From Chloroflexota bacterium (GTDB lineage: Bacteria > Chloroflexota > Dehalococcoidia > Lucifugimonadales > JADFKI01), in the NCBI GenBank assembly GCA_009840355.1, contig VXNZ01000047.1:1-53695 (forward strand): a stretch of DNA of 53,695 nucleotides. Reading direction: 5' to 3'. The notes below the pieces were generated by a model. It searched no databases. It was not told the origin of the DNA and saw nothing but the letters and a program-made list of their open reading frames with translations. The number at the start of each line of letters is the position of its first letter. Within the stretch, counting starts at the first letter, position 1. Below, one piece after another: positions 44,815-52,566 of this stretch. The position numbers were made by a program, and so were the translations under genes.

Positions 44815-45651
44815 TTACAGTGCTTGCCAGAGACGGCGGCCTTTGGAGCGGATGATTTTGCCGATGTGGTCGTTTGGGTGGAAGTGGCCCGCGGCTATGA
44901 TGTAGCTTTCGTCTTCGGCGCGCTGCAGCAGGGAGTGCCGGCTGCTGCGGCTGTCCGGCTTGCTCGTGTCCACGCCGGCGCACCAGTCCGGCTCTTGTAT
45001 CTGCACTCTGCTGTGTATCGCGTCGCCGACTATCATCGCCCGCTCTCCCTGCGAGCTGATGAGTATGACCTGATGCCCGGGCGTGTGCCCGGGCGTGTCC
45101 AAAGTGGTCATCTCGTCGGTAATCTGATGACCTTCGTCGATGAGGTCCATCAAGCCCAAGTCTTCGAGGGGAATCACACTGTCGCGCACCTGCGGCGAAT
45201 ATGCGAGAGGTTCCGGCTGCGTGAAATGTTCCCAGTCGAGGCGCGGCACGAGGTAGCGCGCATTTGGGAAGTAGGGCTTGGGCGTATCGCCGCTGTGGTC
45301 AATGTTCCAGCCCACATGGTCGGCGTGCAGGTGCGTATGCGCCACGATGTCGATGTCCTCAGGGTTGGCACCTTGCGCACGGATGGCGTTCAGCAGGTCG
45401 CCCCTGACATTACCTCTGTCAGGATGGGGGCCTGGTCCCATGCCGGTGTCAACCATCACGGTCTTGCCCATAGAGCGCACGAAGAAATGCCCGTAGTAGA
45501 GCTGAATCTGCCCGTCTGCAAGTATGTCCTGATACGGCTCCCAGTCGGCGGCGGCGATGCCTTCGAAGAAGGCGTCCGGCGGACGAGCAGGCGGAATCAT
45601 GTCCAACGCGAAGACTATTTCGACGTTGCCAATGCGGATTTTGTCTGCCAT
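44815..45651 (-). CDS. metallo-beta-lactamase-fold hydrolase
   Basis: A 278-residue MBL-fold protein. The zinc motif is H107-L-H109-A-D111-H112 in AHTHLHADHVG. Further ligands are in DTPGHTPGHQV and the metal-bridging Asp in VGDAIHSR. The spacing resembles lactonase/quorum-quenching and aryl-hydrolase members, but the substrate cannot be assigned. No signal peptide is seen. ATG 45651 is chosen because GGAGGG lies just before it; the TTG at 45663 overlaps that site. The small membrane protein follows at once. A dispersed hairpin repeat separates it from the HpaI-like gene upstream. Confidence 0.85.
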   Translation of the reverse strand: MADKIRIGNVEIVFALDMIPPARPPDAFFEGIAAADWEPYQDILADGQIQLYYGHFFVRSMGKTVMVDTGMGPGPHPDRGNVRGDLLNAIRAQGANPEDIDIVAHTHLHADHVGWNIDHSGDTPKPYFPNARYLVPRLDWEHFTQPEPLAYSPQVRDSVIPLEDLGLMDLIDEGHQITDEMTTLDTPGHTPGHQVILISSQGERAMIVGDAIHSRVQIQEPDWCAGVDTSKPDSRSSRHSLLQRAEDESYIIAAGHFHPNDHIGKIIRSKGRRLWQAL

Positions 45652-45675
45652 CAGTCCCTCCAAAAATTTCGCATC

Positions 45676-45735
45676 GATATACAGGATGGACAGGATGATG
45701 CAGGAAAATCCTGATCATCCTGTCCATCGATGTTA
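45676..45735. repeat. dispersed hairpin repeat, best-formed copy
   Basis: AGGATGGACAGGATGAT pairs with ATCATCCTGTCCATC around a GC-AGGAAAATCC loop. It lies between the HpaI-like stop and the MBL start. With the copy at 38350 it defines the family: ACTAACATCGATGGACAGG running away from a stop codon. Confidence 0.65.
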
Positions 45736-45742
45736 GTTCTTG

Positions 45743-46468
45743 TTACGGCTTGGGATTTTCCATCAGAATGGTCACGCCCATGTCGATATACTTGCTGCGC
45801 AGCGCGGGGTCGTAGCTGCGGAACGACACACGCGTCGTGCTGCCCTCGAGCTGCGTCAACACATGCTTCACGCAGTCGTCAACGGTCTGGAATGGGTGCT
45901 TCGGATGCTTCTCGATGTCGCCGAGCAGGTCGTTGGGTCCCCATGTCAGGCAGTCCACACCTTCCATCGCAAGCAGGCGCGCGTTGCTGGTCGCCAGAAT
46001 GGATTCCATCTGCAGGCACAGCCAGCCGTGGTTGTTCCACCATTCGGCGTACTCCAGCCTGTCCTCGCGGCCCTGCACCTTCCAGCGCGCCGCGCCGCCC
46101 CAGCTTCGCTTACCGAACTGCGGATAGTAGAAGTAGTCCACAGACTCCTGCGCTACTGACAGTTCCTCGACCTGCGGCACTTCGATGCCTGCGGGACCCA
46201 GGTCTAGTAGATTGCCGATGAGATAGGCGTGTCGCGTGTGCTTGATGCGGAACTGCGCGGGGATGTCGAGTTCGGCGGCGTATCCGCAGAACTGCACGAG
46301 CGTCTCCTCGTTGAACGGACCGTGCTGGCTGTCAGTGTGTATGAAGGCATAGTCGTCCTTACTGAGGATGTCCTCCATCAGACTCTTGGTCGCATTGAGA
46401 GGCACCGAGACACCGATGAGAATCTCACCGTCGCGTATTCGCTGCTTCATGTCTTCGCTGTTGGGCAT
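45743..46468 (-). CDS. HpcH/HpaI aldolase family protein
   Basis: A 241-residue class II pyruvate aldolase-like protein that cleaves hydroxy-keto acids to pyruvate and an aldehyde, typically with a divalent metal. The family features are HTDSQHGPFNEETLVQF (near 44-60), GPAGIEVPQVEE (metal-ligand Glu, near 91-102), and LTWGPNDLLGDI near 178. The ligand Asp and Glu residues are in place. It differs from the CitE-like enzyme at 776 by size and family branch. Substrate unknown. The ATG at 46468 is preceded by a GGAGGATA site. Confidence 0.83.
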   Translation of the reverse strand: MPNSEDMKQRIRDGEILIGVSVPLNATKSLMEDILSKDDYAFIHTDSQHGPFNEETLVQFCGYAAELDIPAQFRIKHTRHAYLIGNLLDLGPAGIEVPQVEELSVAQESVDYFYYPQFGKRSWGGAARWKVQGREDRLEYAEWWNNHGWLCLQMESILATSNARLLAMEGVDCLTWGPNDLLGDIEKHPKHPFQTVDDCVKHVLTQLEGSTTRVSFRSYDPALRSKYIDMGVTILMENPKP

Positions 46469-46521
46469 GTATCTATCCTCCGTCCTTCTGATTTTTGATT
46501 TGGCATATCATATCAGAATTG

Positions 46522-46545
46522 GCATGGATGGACAGGATAGAAGGG
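46522..46545. repeat. dispersed GGATGGACAGGAT-type repeat copy
   Basis: CATGGATGGACAGGATAGAA lies between the HpaI-like start and the DUF423 stop. Single-arm copy. Confidence 0.5.
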
Positions 46546-46546
46546 A

Positions 46547-46918
46547 TTATTTTGGGCGAAGCGTGGCGACGATAAGCGAAGCCCAGCCCGCCATAAGGCA
46601 CAGACCGCCCACCGGAGCGACCGCGCCGAAGATGCCGATGCCGGACAGCGCGAGTATGTACAGGCTGCCGCTGAATAGTATCGTGCCTAGCGTGAAGAGC
46701 GCTGCGGATATGGTGAGCGCGCGCGTCTGCCAGCGCAGCGCCAGCAGCCCGGCGGCAAGCAGCGCGAGGGCATGGTACATCTGAAAGCGCGCCGCAGTCT
46801 CGAAGGTGCGGAGCGCGTCCGCATCAAACGTGTCGCGCAGCGCATGCGTTCCCGCCGCGCCCGCTATGACGGCGAGCAGCCCAAAGATGGCGGCGATTGC
46901 GATTATAGTGCGAGGCAT
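46547..46918 (-). CDS. DUF423 membrane protein
   Basis: A 123-residue DUF423 protein with four hydrophobic helices. The family start IIAIAAIFGLLAVIAGAAGTHALR, the middle FQMYHALALLAAG and the end SLYILALSGIGIFGAVAPVGG are diagnostic. The function is not known. Length is normal. It is probably a small transmembrane protein with both ends inside. Its neighbours offer no clue: it sits alone between the HpaI-like gene and the divergently transcribed sugar dehydrogenase, with a dispersed CAGTC-like repeat upstream. Confidence 0.85.
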   Translation of the reverse strand: MPRTIIAIAAIFGLLAVIAGAAGTHALRDTFDADALRTFETAARFQMYHALALLAAGLLALRWQTRALTISAALFTLGTILFSGSLYILALSGIGIFGAVAPVGGLCLMAGWASLIVATLRPK

Positions 46919-46946
46919 AGTCTGTCAGCAGGTTAAGTTGTCAGGT
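46919..46946. repeat. degenerate TCAGTCNGTCAGT-type repeat
   Basis: AGTCTGTCAGCAGGTTAAGT and TGTCAGG lie directly upstream of the DUF423 start. Weaker match to the family than those at 18566, 25920 and 27297. Confidence 0.4.
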
Positions 46947-47058
46947 GATTGTCGTTGGTAGAATCGTCGTTGGTAGATACGATTATCGAGTCCGGTTAAT
47001 TGTAGCATTGCCGACTAAGCTGACAAAACGCATTTGGATGGATTGACCGACGAATTGG

Positions 47059-47064
47059 TATAAT
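47059..47064 (+). promoter_or_regulatory. TATAAT seven bases before an ATG (possible leaderless start)
   Basis: A perfect TATAAT ends 7 bases before ATG 47072, and there is no ribosome-binding purine run. Transcription would begin at or next to the ATG, as in leaderless genes. The -35 is poor: TTGGAT at 47034-47039 is 19 bases away. Confidence 0.4.
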
Positions 47065-47071
47065 TCATTGT

Positions 47072-48433
47072 ATGAGATTGTGGATTGCTTTGCTGGCTCT
47101 GTTGGCGCTTCCGGCGGCGGTCGGGTGCGCGAATACAGGGGCAACATCCGTTCAGCAAACAACGGAGACGTCTGCTGTTTTACCCTCGCCGACTGCAACG
47201 ACTCCGCTTCTTGTTTTCGTATCGACGCCGACGCCTGTACAGGCTTTGGATTCTATCAACACTGCTGACGCAATAACTGCCACGGCGTCTCCCACTTTTG
47301 CGTCCTCAAAAATTCAGGATAGCTTGTCACTGTCAATCCTGCCTGAGCCGCTGCAAAAGATGAGAGTCGAGCGAGTTTTTCCGAATCTGTCCTTCAAGCG
47401 CGCGGTCGGGATGGCTTACCCAGACGACGGCGGCAATCAACTGTTCGTCTTGCTTCAGCCCGGAATTATAATGACATTTGCCAACGACCAGAATGTGGAA
47501 ACGGCAAGCATCTTCTTGGATATCCGCGAGCGCGTAAGCGACAGGGGCAATGAGGAAGGGCTGCTCGGGCTTGCGTTCGACCCGGACTTCAACGCCAACG
47601 GTTATTTCTATGTGTATTACTCGGCGACGAATCCCCGGAGGTCTGTGCTATCTCGATTTACGGCGCACTCCATCGGCAGCATTGCGAATGCGGACAGCGA
47701 GCGCATCATTATGGAAATTGAGCAGCCTTATTCCAATCACAACGGAGGACAAATAGCGTTCGGTCCCGAGGGATACCTTTACATCGGTCTTGGCGACGGC
47801 GGCAGTCGGGGCGACCCACAAGGCAACGGTCAGAGCTTGTCCACACTGCTCGGCTCCATTCTTCGCATAGATGTGAGCATGCTAGACGAAAGCGGTTCGT
47901 ACTCCATTCCGGCGGACAATCCGTTTATCGGCAGCGAGGGGGTGAAGAGAGAGATATGGGCGTATGGGATCAGGAATCCGTGGCGTTTCTCGTTCGACAG
48001 GGAGAGCGGCGAGTTATGGATGGCGGATGTGGGGCAGAATAGACTCGAGGAGGTGAACATCGTCAGTCGTGGGCTGAACTACGGCTGGAACACGATGGAA
48101 GGCAGTTCGTGCTTCAAGCCCAGTCGTGGCTGCGATGTTCAAGGGCTTGAAATGCCCATAGCCGAATATGGCAGAGAGGATGGATGCTCAGTAACGGGCG
48201 GATATGTCTATCGTGGCAAGAGGCTGCCTTCGCTGTATGGCGCTTACATCTACGGAGACTTCTGCAGCGGGAAGATTTGGGCGCTGCGATACGACGGCGC
48301 GAAAATCACCGAGCATCTCGAAATTGTGGACAGCAGGCTGGAAATATCATCATTTGGCGAAGAGCAGGCTGGAGAAATTTTTATCCTGTCTTTCGACGGC
48401 GGCATCTATCGACTAATTCCACCTGACTCATAG
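47072..48433 (+). CDS. PQQ-type glucose/sorbosone dehydrogenase lipoprotein
   Basis: A 453-residue secreted protein of the soluble glucose dehydrogenase (GSDH) beta-propeller family. The signal ends in the lipobox LPAAVGC (C19). A Ser/Thr-rich spacer (about 20-85) follows, then the propeller: RERVSDRGNEEGLLGLAFDP, YSNHNGGQIAFGPEGYLYIGLGDGG, EIWAYGIRNPWRFSFDRESGELWMADVGQN. NHNGGQ and GIRNPWR are family hallmarks for PQQ and Ca2+ binding. Likely reaction: oxidation of sugars or related aldehydes outside the cell. No PQQ biosynthesis genes are in the window. A TATAAT just before the ATG suggests a leaderless transcript. Confidence 0.87.
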   Translation: MRLWIALLALLALPAAVGCANTGATSVQQTTETSAVLPSPTATTPLLVFVSTPTPVQALDSINTADAITATASPTFASSKIQDSLSLSILPEPLQKMRVERVFPNLSFKRAVGMAYPDDGGNQLFVLLQPGIIMTFANDQNVETASIFLDIRERVSDRGNEEGLLGLAFDPDFNANGYFYVYYSATNPRRSVLSRFTAHSIGSIANADSERIIMEIEQPYSNHNGGQIAFGPEGYLYIGLGDGGSRGDPQGNGQSLSTLLGSILRIDVSMLDESGSYSIPADNPFIGSEGVKREIWAYGIRNPWRFSFDRESGELWMADVGQNRLEEVNIVSRGLNYGWNTMEGSSCFKPSRGCDVQGLEMPIAEYGREDGCSVTGGYVYRGKRLPSLYGAYIYGDFCSGKIWALRYDGAKITEHLEIVDSRLEISSFGEEQAGEIFILSFDGGIYRLIPPDS

Positions 48434-48490
48434 TATCGGCAAGCGGCGTCCGAGCCTCTGCCAATTGCAGTTAGCGCTCGCGCCACTTCC

Positions 48491-48519
48491 TTGACACCGC
48501 TACGCCGTCGGTTCACAAT
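48491..48519 (+). promoter_or_regulatory. candidate promoter of the alcohol dehydrogenase
   Basis: A perfect TTGACA (48491-48496), a 17-base spacer and CACAAT (48514-48519), about 70 bases before the ATG. Confidence 0.5.
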
Positions 48520-48591
48520 CTCTGGCAGTATTACACGGCAACAACGATTGTATCAGACGCTTGATTTGACGGAGCGGAAAGGAATAACAAC

Positions 48592-49569
48592 ATGGCTATG
48601 ATGCCGGCGGCGATTGCGACCGGATTGCGGGAATTGCGCTGCGAGGATGTGCCGATTCCCGCGCTTGAGCCGGGCCACGCGCTCGTGCGGACTATGCTCG
48701 GCTCTATCTGCGGCAGCGACTTGCACATCGTCTATATGGGCTGGAATGCCTACGAGTTCCCGCTGCCGCCGGGCTACCCCGGTCACGAAGGCGTGGGCGA
48801 GGTGGTCGATCCGGGCGATACCTCGCTGAACGAGGGCGACATCGTGCTGACCGCGCCGAACATCTGGAAATCGAAGGTGTTCGCCGGCTTTCAGATGGTC
48901 GAAGAGCAGTTTTTGCTGAAGCTGCCGACCGATGTGCCGCCCGCGCACCTGCTGATGGCGCAGCAACTCGGCACGGTGGTGTTCGGCGCGCGCAAGCTGC
49001 CGCCGCTGCTGGGCAAGACGGTCGCCGTGCTGGGACAAGGTTCCGTCGGGCTGTTCCACGACTTTATGCTGCGGCGGCTTGGCGCGCATAAGATTATCGC
49101 GGTGGAGCCGGTGGAAGCGCGGCGCGAACACGGCACACGCATGGGCGTTGACCACGCGATCGACGTTACGGGCAACCGCGCTACGGACGCGGTGCTAGAC
49201 CTGACGGACGGAGAAGGCGCGGATGTGGTCATAGAGGCGTGCGGCAGCGTCGAAACACTGAACCAGACGCTGCAAATAGTCAAGCCGCTCGGCACGGTCG
49301 CCGTGTTCGGGCTGCCGCCCACAATGGAGCGCGTCCCGTTTGACTGGGACACATTTTTCCGAAAGCGCCTTGACATGTACACGACATTCGGCGCGCAGGA
49401 CGAGCCGGGCTTGCCTGCGTTCCAGCTCGCTGCGGATTACATCACGAATGGTGAAATCGACATGGCACCGTTCGTAACGCACCAATTCCCGGTCGAGCGC
49501 GTGCAAGAGGCGTTCGATCTCGCGGAGTCGCGAGAGGACGGCGCGCTGAAAGTGTCGCTGACATTCTAG
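48592..49569 (+). CDS. medium-chain alcohol dehydrogenase
   Basis: A 325-residue zinc-dependent MDR enzyme. Catalytic zinc ligands fit C40 in SICGSDLH and H65-E66 in GHEGVGEVV. The NAD(P) fold has VAVLGQGSVGLFHDFML (about 142-158) and ADVVIEACGS. The structural-zinc lobe with four cysteines is missing, and this segment reads GDIVLTAPNIWKSKVF, so it belongs to the branch with a catalytic zinc only. It oxidises or reduces an alcohol/polyol of unknown identity. A perfect TTGACA lies upstream. It converges on the paired membrane protein genes, 16 bases apart. Confidence 0.85.
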   Translation: MAMMPAAIATGLRELRCEDVPIPALEPGHALVRTMLGSICGSDLHIVYMGWNAYEFPLPPGYPGHEGVGEVVDPGDTSLNEGDIVLTAPNIWKSKVFAGFQMVEEQFLLKLPTDVPPAHLLMAQQLGTVVFGARKLPPLLGKTVAVLGQGSVGLFHDFMLRRLGAHKIIAVEPVEARREHGTRMGVDHAIDVTGNRATDAVLDLTDGEGADVVIEACGSVETLNQTLQIVKPLGTVAVFGLPPTMERVPFDWDTFFRKRLDMYTTFGAQDEPGLPAFQLAADYITNGEIDMAPFVTHQFPVERVQEAFDLAESREDGALKVSLTF

Positions 49570-49585
49570 CAGGCAGGGACTTTGT

Positions 49586-50029
49586 CTAGCCGTCCGCGCC
49601 ATCAAGCAGCAGGTGTATGCCCAGCGCACCCGTTAGAAGGGGCAGCGCGGCATCTATGACAATCCATGTCAGCGAAATGGCGTCCGGCCCTATGGCGTTG
49701 TAAGCTGCACTGAGCAGGTTGAACCAGTTCCAGAAGAACAGGATGCCGATGAACAACAAGCCGTAGAACACGACATTTGCCGTCAGGAACTCACGCGTAA
49801 CCGTGTCATCGCCCGCGCCGCCAACATCGCGCTTGCGGAAGTATGCGAATATCGCGCCCAGTATCACGGCAAGCGCCATCAGCGGATTGAGTATCGCCCA
49901 AATAGATTCGTTGTATCCGCTTTCGGACAGCCTGCTGTCGAAGTACAGCGGCTCCACTATGGTATGAACTGCGACCGCGACCGCAACTATCAAGAGGAAT
50001 ATCCCTACGATTCGCCTGATGATGTCCAT
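49586..50029 (-). CDS. small four-helix membrane protein, paralog 1
   Basis: A 147-residue integral membrane protein with four hydrophobic segments: RRIVGIFLLIVAVAVAV, IWAILNPLMALAVILGAIFA, FLTANVVFYGLLFIGILFFW and LTWIVIDAALPLLTGALGIH. I do not recognise a named family. It is clearly related to the next gene upstream (50066-50506), sharing LFFWNWF, the ANV-FY segment and the D-A-x-x-P-L-x-x-G-A-x-G ending. ATG 50029 is chosen: AAAGGAG lies at the right distance, though GTG 50035 is also possible. The pair is on one strand, probably one transcript. Confidence 0.75.
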   Translation of the reverse strand: MDIIRRIVGIFLLIVAVAVAVHTIVEPLYFDSRLSESGYNESIWAILNPLMALAVILGAIFAYFRKRDVGGAGDDTVTREFLTANVVFYGLLFIGILFFWNWFNLLSAAYNAIGPDAISLTWIVIDAALPLLTGALGIHLLLDGADG

Positions 50030-50065
50030 GCTCACTGCTCCTTTCATCGCTCACTTTCAGCTAGT

Positions 50066-50506
50066 CTAACTATCGTTGCCGCCGCGCCACAAGTACATGC
50101 CCATTGCGCCCGAAATCAGCGGGAATATCGCATCCAGCATAATCCACGCCAGACGCCTCGTAACGCTTTCTTGGAATACATCGCCGCCCGCAAGCCTGTC
50201 GAACCAGTTCCAGAAGAAGAGCAGCGCGGTGAACATGAAGGCGTAGAAAAGGACATTGGCTTCAAGGTACGGGCGCGTGATGCTATTGGACAGTCCTTCG
50301 GCTTCGACGGCGCGCTTGCGAATCCATGCGAACACAACTCCAAGCACGATGCCAATCGCCATAAGGTAGTTCAGCACGCTCCAGCTCAATCTCGCCAGCG
50401 CGAACGAACTGGAGACGACATCGTACTCCGTAGCGACGAAATAGACTGCCACAAGCACTGCCAGCAGGATGAGGACGGCTCCGATAATCCGTCGGGCTAT
50501 GTGCAT
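50066..50506 (-). CDS. small four-helix membrane protein, paralog 2
   Basis: A 146-residue paralog of the neighbouring gene with four hydrophobic segments: RRIIGAVLILLAVLVAVYFV, SVLNYLMAIGIVLGVVFAWI, LEANVLFYAFMFTALLFFW and LAWIMLDAIFPLISGAMGMY. The frame stays open upstream, but ATG 50506 is chosen since AAGGAG precedes it and the membrane fold begins there. Function unknown. The two paralogs keep FFWNWF and the last helix, suggesting a heterodimer or recent duplication. Confidence 0.75.
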   Translation of the reverse strand: MHIARRIIGAVLILLAVLVAVYFVATEYDVVSSSFALARLSWSVLNYLMAIGIVLGVVFAWIRKRAVEAEGLSNSITRPYLEANVLFYAFMFTALLFFWNWFDRLAGGDVFQESVTRRLAWIMLDAIFPLISGAMGMYLWRGGNDS

Positions 50507-50681
50507 TAGACATTCTCCTTTCATCCTAAAGATAGACGGAACGCGAATCGCCGCGACCTTGCGCGGATTATATCCTGTGGCGGGCAGGCGTATAAGAACG
50601 ATTCGTCTTTCACCCATCCCTATCTTCGCAAGGGCAGGCTCTAACCTTCCTCTAGGGGGGAAGGGACATGTTAAACTTGCC

Positions 50682-51119
50682 CTACTCCTGATAGCGTGGA
50701 TGCCAGCCCGGTCCTGCCCAAGTCGTTATCTTGCGCGGCGTGATGCGGATGTAGGCGCGGGGCATGTGTTTGGTCTCTTCGTAGTATTGTGTACCCTCTT
50801 CCTCGCCGCGATAGCGCACCGCCCAGTGCTTCCAATCGCCCATCCACGCGGGATCGACAATCTCCGCCGTGCCTTCTACGACCACGCGGACATACGGAGC
50901 GTCGCAGGTGTCGATGCAGAACGACACGCGCTCGTCGTCGCGGAGGTGCGCCACCCAGTTCGCGGTACGTCTGCCGGCGACATAGAACGCCTCGCCGTCG
51001 TAGTCGTACCATACGGGCGCGACATAGGGCCAGCCTTCGGGCGTGAGCGTCGCCAGCTTCATCAGGTGCGCGCCGCCGGTCAGAAAGTCGATCATTTGCT
51101 CATTAGTGAGTCTGGGCAT
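50682..51119 (-). CDS. FMN-binding split-barrel protein (PNPOx family)
   Basis: A 145-residue protein of the pyridoxamine 5'-phosphate oxidase-like fold. The pattern MKLATLTPEGWPYVAPVWYDYDGEAFYV near the N-terminus and RVVVEGTAEIVDP in the middle are typical of the family; some members are F420- or flavin-dependent reductases. A flavin or F420 cofactor is likely, but not distinguishable from sequence. No signal peptide. It is short, and the C-terminus (RITPRKITTWAGPGWHPRY) resembles actinobacterial and Chloroflexota members. It lies divergent from the amidase at 51205. Confidence 0.83.
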   Translation of the reverse strand: MPRLTNEQMIDFLTGGAHLMKLATLTPEGWPYVAPVWYDYDGEAFYVAGRRTANWVAHLRDDERVSFCIDTCDAPYVRVVVEGTAEIVDPAWMGDWKHWAVRYRGEEEGTQYYEETKHMPRAYIRITPRKITTWAGPGWHPRYQE

Positions 51120-51135
51120 AATATACTCCGTGAAT

Positions 51136-51170
51136 AGTCTTTCAGTTCGTCAGTATATCAGTTAGACAGA
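51136..51170. repeat. TCAGT-type dispersed repeat
   Basis: AGTCTTTCAGTTCGTCAGTA and TATCAGTTAGACAG lie between the divergent split-barrel and amidase genes, next to a GGATGGACATGAT copy at 51171-51203. Confidence 0.55.
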
Positions 51171-51203
51171 CGACATGGATGGACATGATAAAGGGGATGA
51201 CGC
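51171..51203. repeat. dispersed GGATGGACAGGAT-type repeat copy
   Basis: GACATGGATGGACATGATAA and AGGGGATGAC supply the AAGGGG ribosome site for the amidase ATG at 51205. Confidence 0.5.
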
Positions 51204-51204
51204 T

Positions 51205-52566
51205 ATGAATGATTTGCATGAGCTTGGCGTAGTGGAGATTGCCGAAGGGATACATGGCGGGAAATTTTCTGCGGTGGAGCTGATGGAGGCGCTGCTTGCG
51301 CGGTGCGATGCGCTCGATGACGCTCTGAAGGTTTGGGTTACGCTAGACGGCGCTGCCGCCCTTGCATCGGCGCGGCAGCGAGACGCGGAACTCGCGGCGG
51401 AAGGCGTTCGTGGCGCGCTGCACGGCGTTCCGGTGGGCATCAAGGATATATACTTTACGCGCGGCGTGTTGACGACCAGCGGTTCGAAGATATTCGCGGA
51501 TTTCGTGCCGAATTACGACGCCACCACGGTCGCGCTGCTGCGGCAGGCAGGCGCGATTATCATGGGCAAGACGATTACGACCGAGTTCGCGTGCGGCGAT
51601 CCATCGCCCACCATCAGCCCGTGGAACGCGGCGCACACGCCCGGCGGCTCTAGCAGCGGTTCTGCCGTGGGCGCGGCTGTTGGCATGTTCCCCGCATCAC
51701 TCGGCTCGCAGACGGGCGGCTCAATCGTGCGCCCGGCATCGTACAACGGCGTCGTCGGGCTGAAGCCGACATTCGGGCGCGTCAGCAGGTATGGCGTGTA
51801 TCCGGTCGCGGAGTCTTTGGACACGATGGGGCCCATCACCCGCAGCGTGGCGGACGCGGCGCTGATGCTGAACGCGCTCGCCGGGCACGACATCGCCGAT
51901 CCGGATTCGTCGGAGCGTGCAACCGAAGACTACTTGCAGGCGGCGCAGTCGCAGGTCAAGCCGCCGCGCTTGGGCATCGTGCTGCAGTTCTTCATGGAGC
52001 AGTGCGACGACGAGACGCGCGCGAACACGCTCGCCGCCGCAGACAAGCTGCGAGACGCCGGCGCGAATGTCGAAGAGGTTACGCTGAACACGGACTTCGA
52101 CGCCGCGCTCGCCGCACAGCGCACTCTGATGGATGTCGAAGGCGCACAGGTGCACGAGAACAACTTCGCCACTCGCGCGGACGACTATTCGGCGAATGTG
52201 CGCGAGTTGGTAGCGCGTGGTCTTGCCACATCCGGCTTGGAATACCTGAAGGCGAAGCACTTCCAGCGCAAGTTCGCGCGCGCCGTGCACGCGGGCATGC
52301 CGGGCTATGACGCACTGCTGATGCCGACCACGCCCGCGCCCGCGCCGCCAAGCCGCGAGACCACCGGCGACCCAAAGTTCCAAGCCACATGGACGCTCGG
52401 CGGCTTCCCGGAGATAACGCTGCCGTCCGGATTGAGCGAAGGCGGCATGCCGATGGGCGTGCAGCTCGTCGCCGCCCATTTCGCCGAAGCGCGCCTGTTA
52501 GCCACAGCCGCCTGGTGCGAGCGGGCACTGGATGAGCATCTAACACCGATGGACAAGATTTTTTAG
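51205..52566 (+). CDS. amidase signature family hydrolase (second)
   Basis: A 453-residue Ser-cisSer-Lys amidase. The catalytic Lys is K80 in GVPVGIKDIYF, the cis-Ser lies in PGGSSSGSAVGAA (about 147-159), and the nucleophile is S173 in SLGSQTGGSIVRPA. The substrate is unknown; no GatB or GatC is nearby. ATG 51205 is preferred, since AAGGGG from the dispersed repeat lies nine bases upstream. The earlier ATG 51175 is inside the repeat itself. It differs from the amidase at 13276, which has GSDTGG instead of GSQTGG. It overlaps the convergent next gene by 4 bases. Confidence 0.87.
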   Translation: MNDLHELGVVEIAEGIHGGKFSAVELMEALLARCDALDDALKVWVTLDGAAALASARQRDAELAAEGVRGALHGVPVGIKDIYFTRGVLTTSGSKIFADFVPNYDATTVALLRQAGAIIMGKTITTEFACGDPSPTISPWNAAHTPGGSSSGSAVGAAVGMFPASLGSQTGGSIVRPASYNGVVGLKPTFGRVSRYGVYPVAESLDTMGPITRSVADAALMLNALAGHDIADPDSSERATEDYLQAAQSQVKPPRLGIVLQFFMEQCDDETRANTLAAADKLRDAGANVEEVTLNTDFDAALAAQRTLMDVEGAQVHENNFATRADDYSANVRELVARGLATSGLEYLKAKHFQRKFARAVHAGMPGYDALLMPTTPAPAPPSRETTGDPKFQATWTLGGFPEITLPSGLSEGGMPMGVQLVAAHFAEARLLATAAWCERALDEHLTPMDKIF

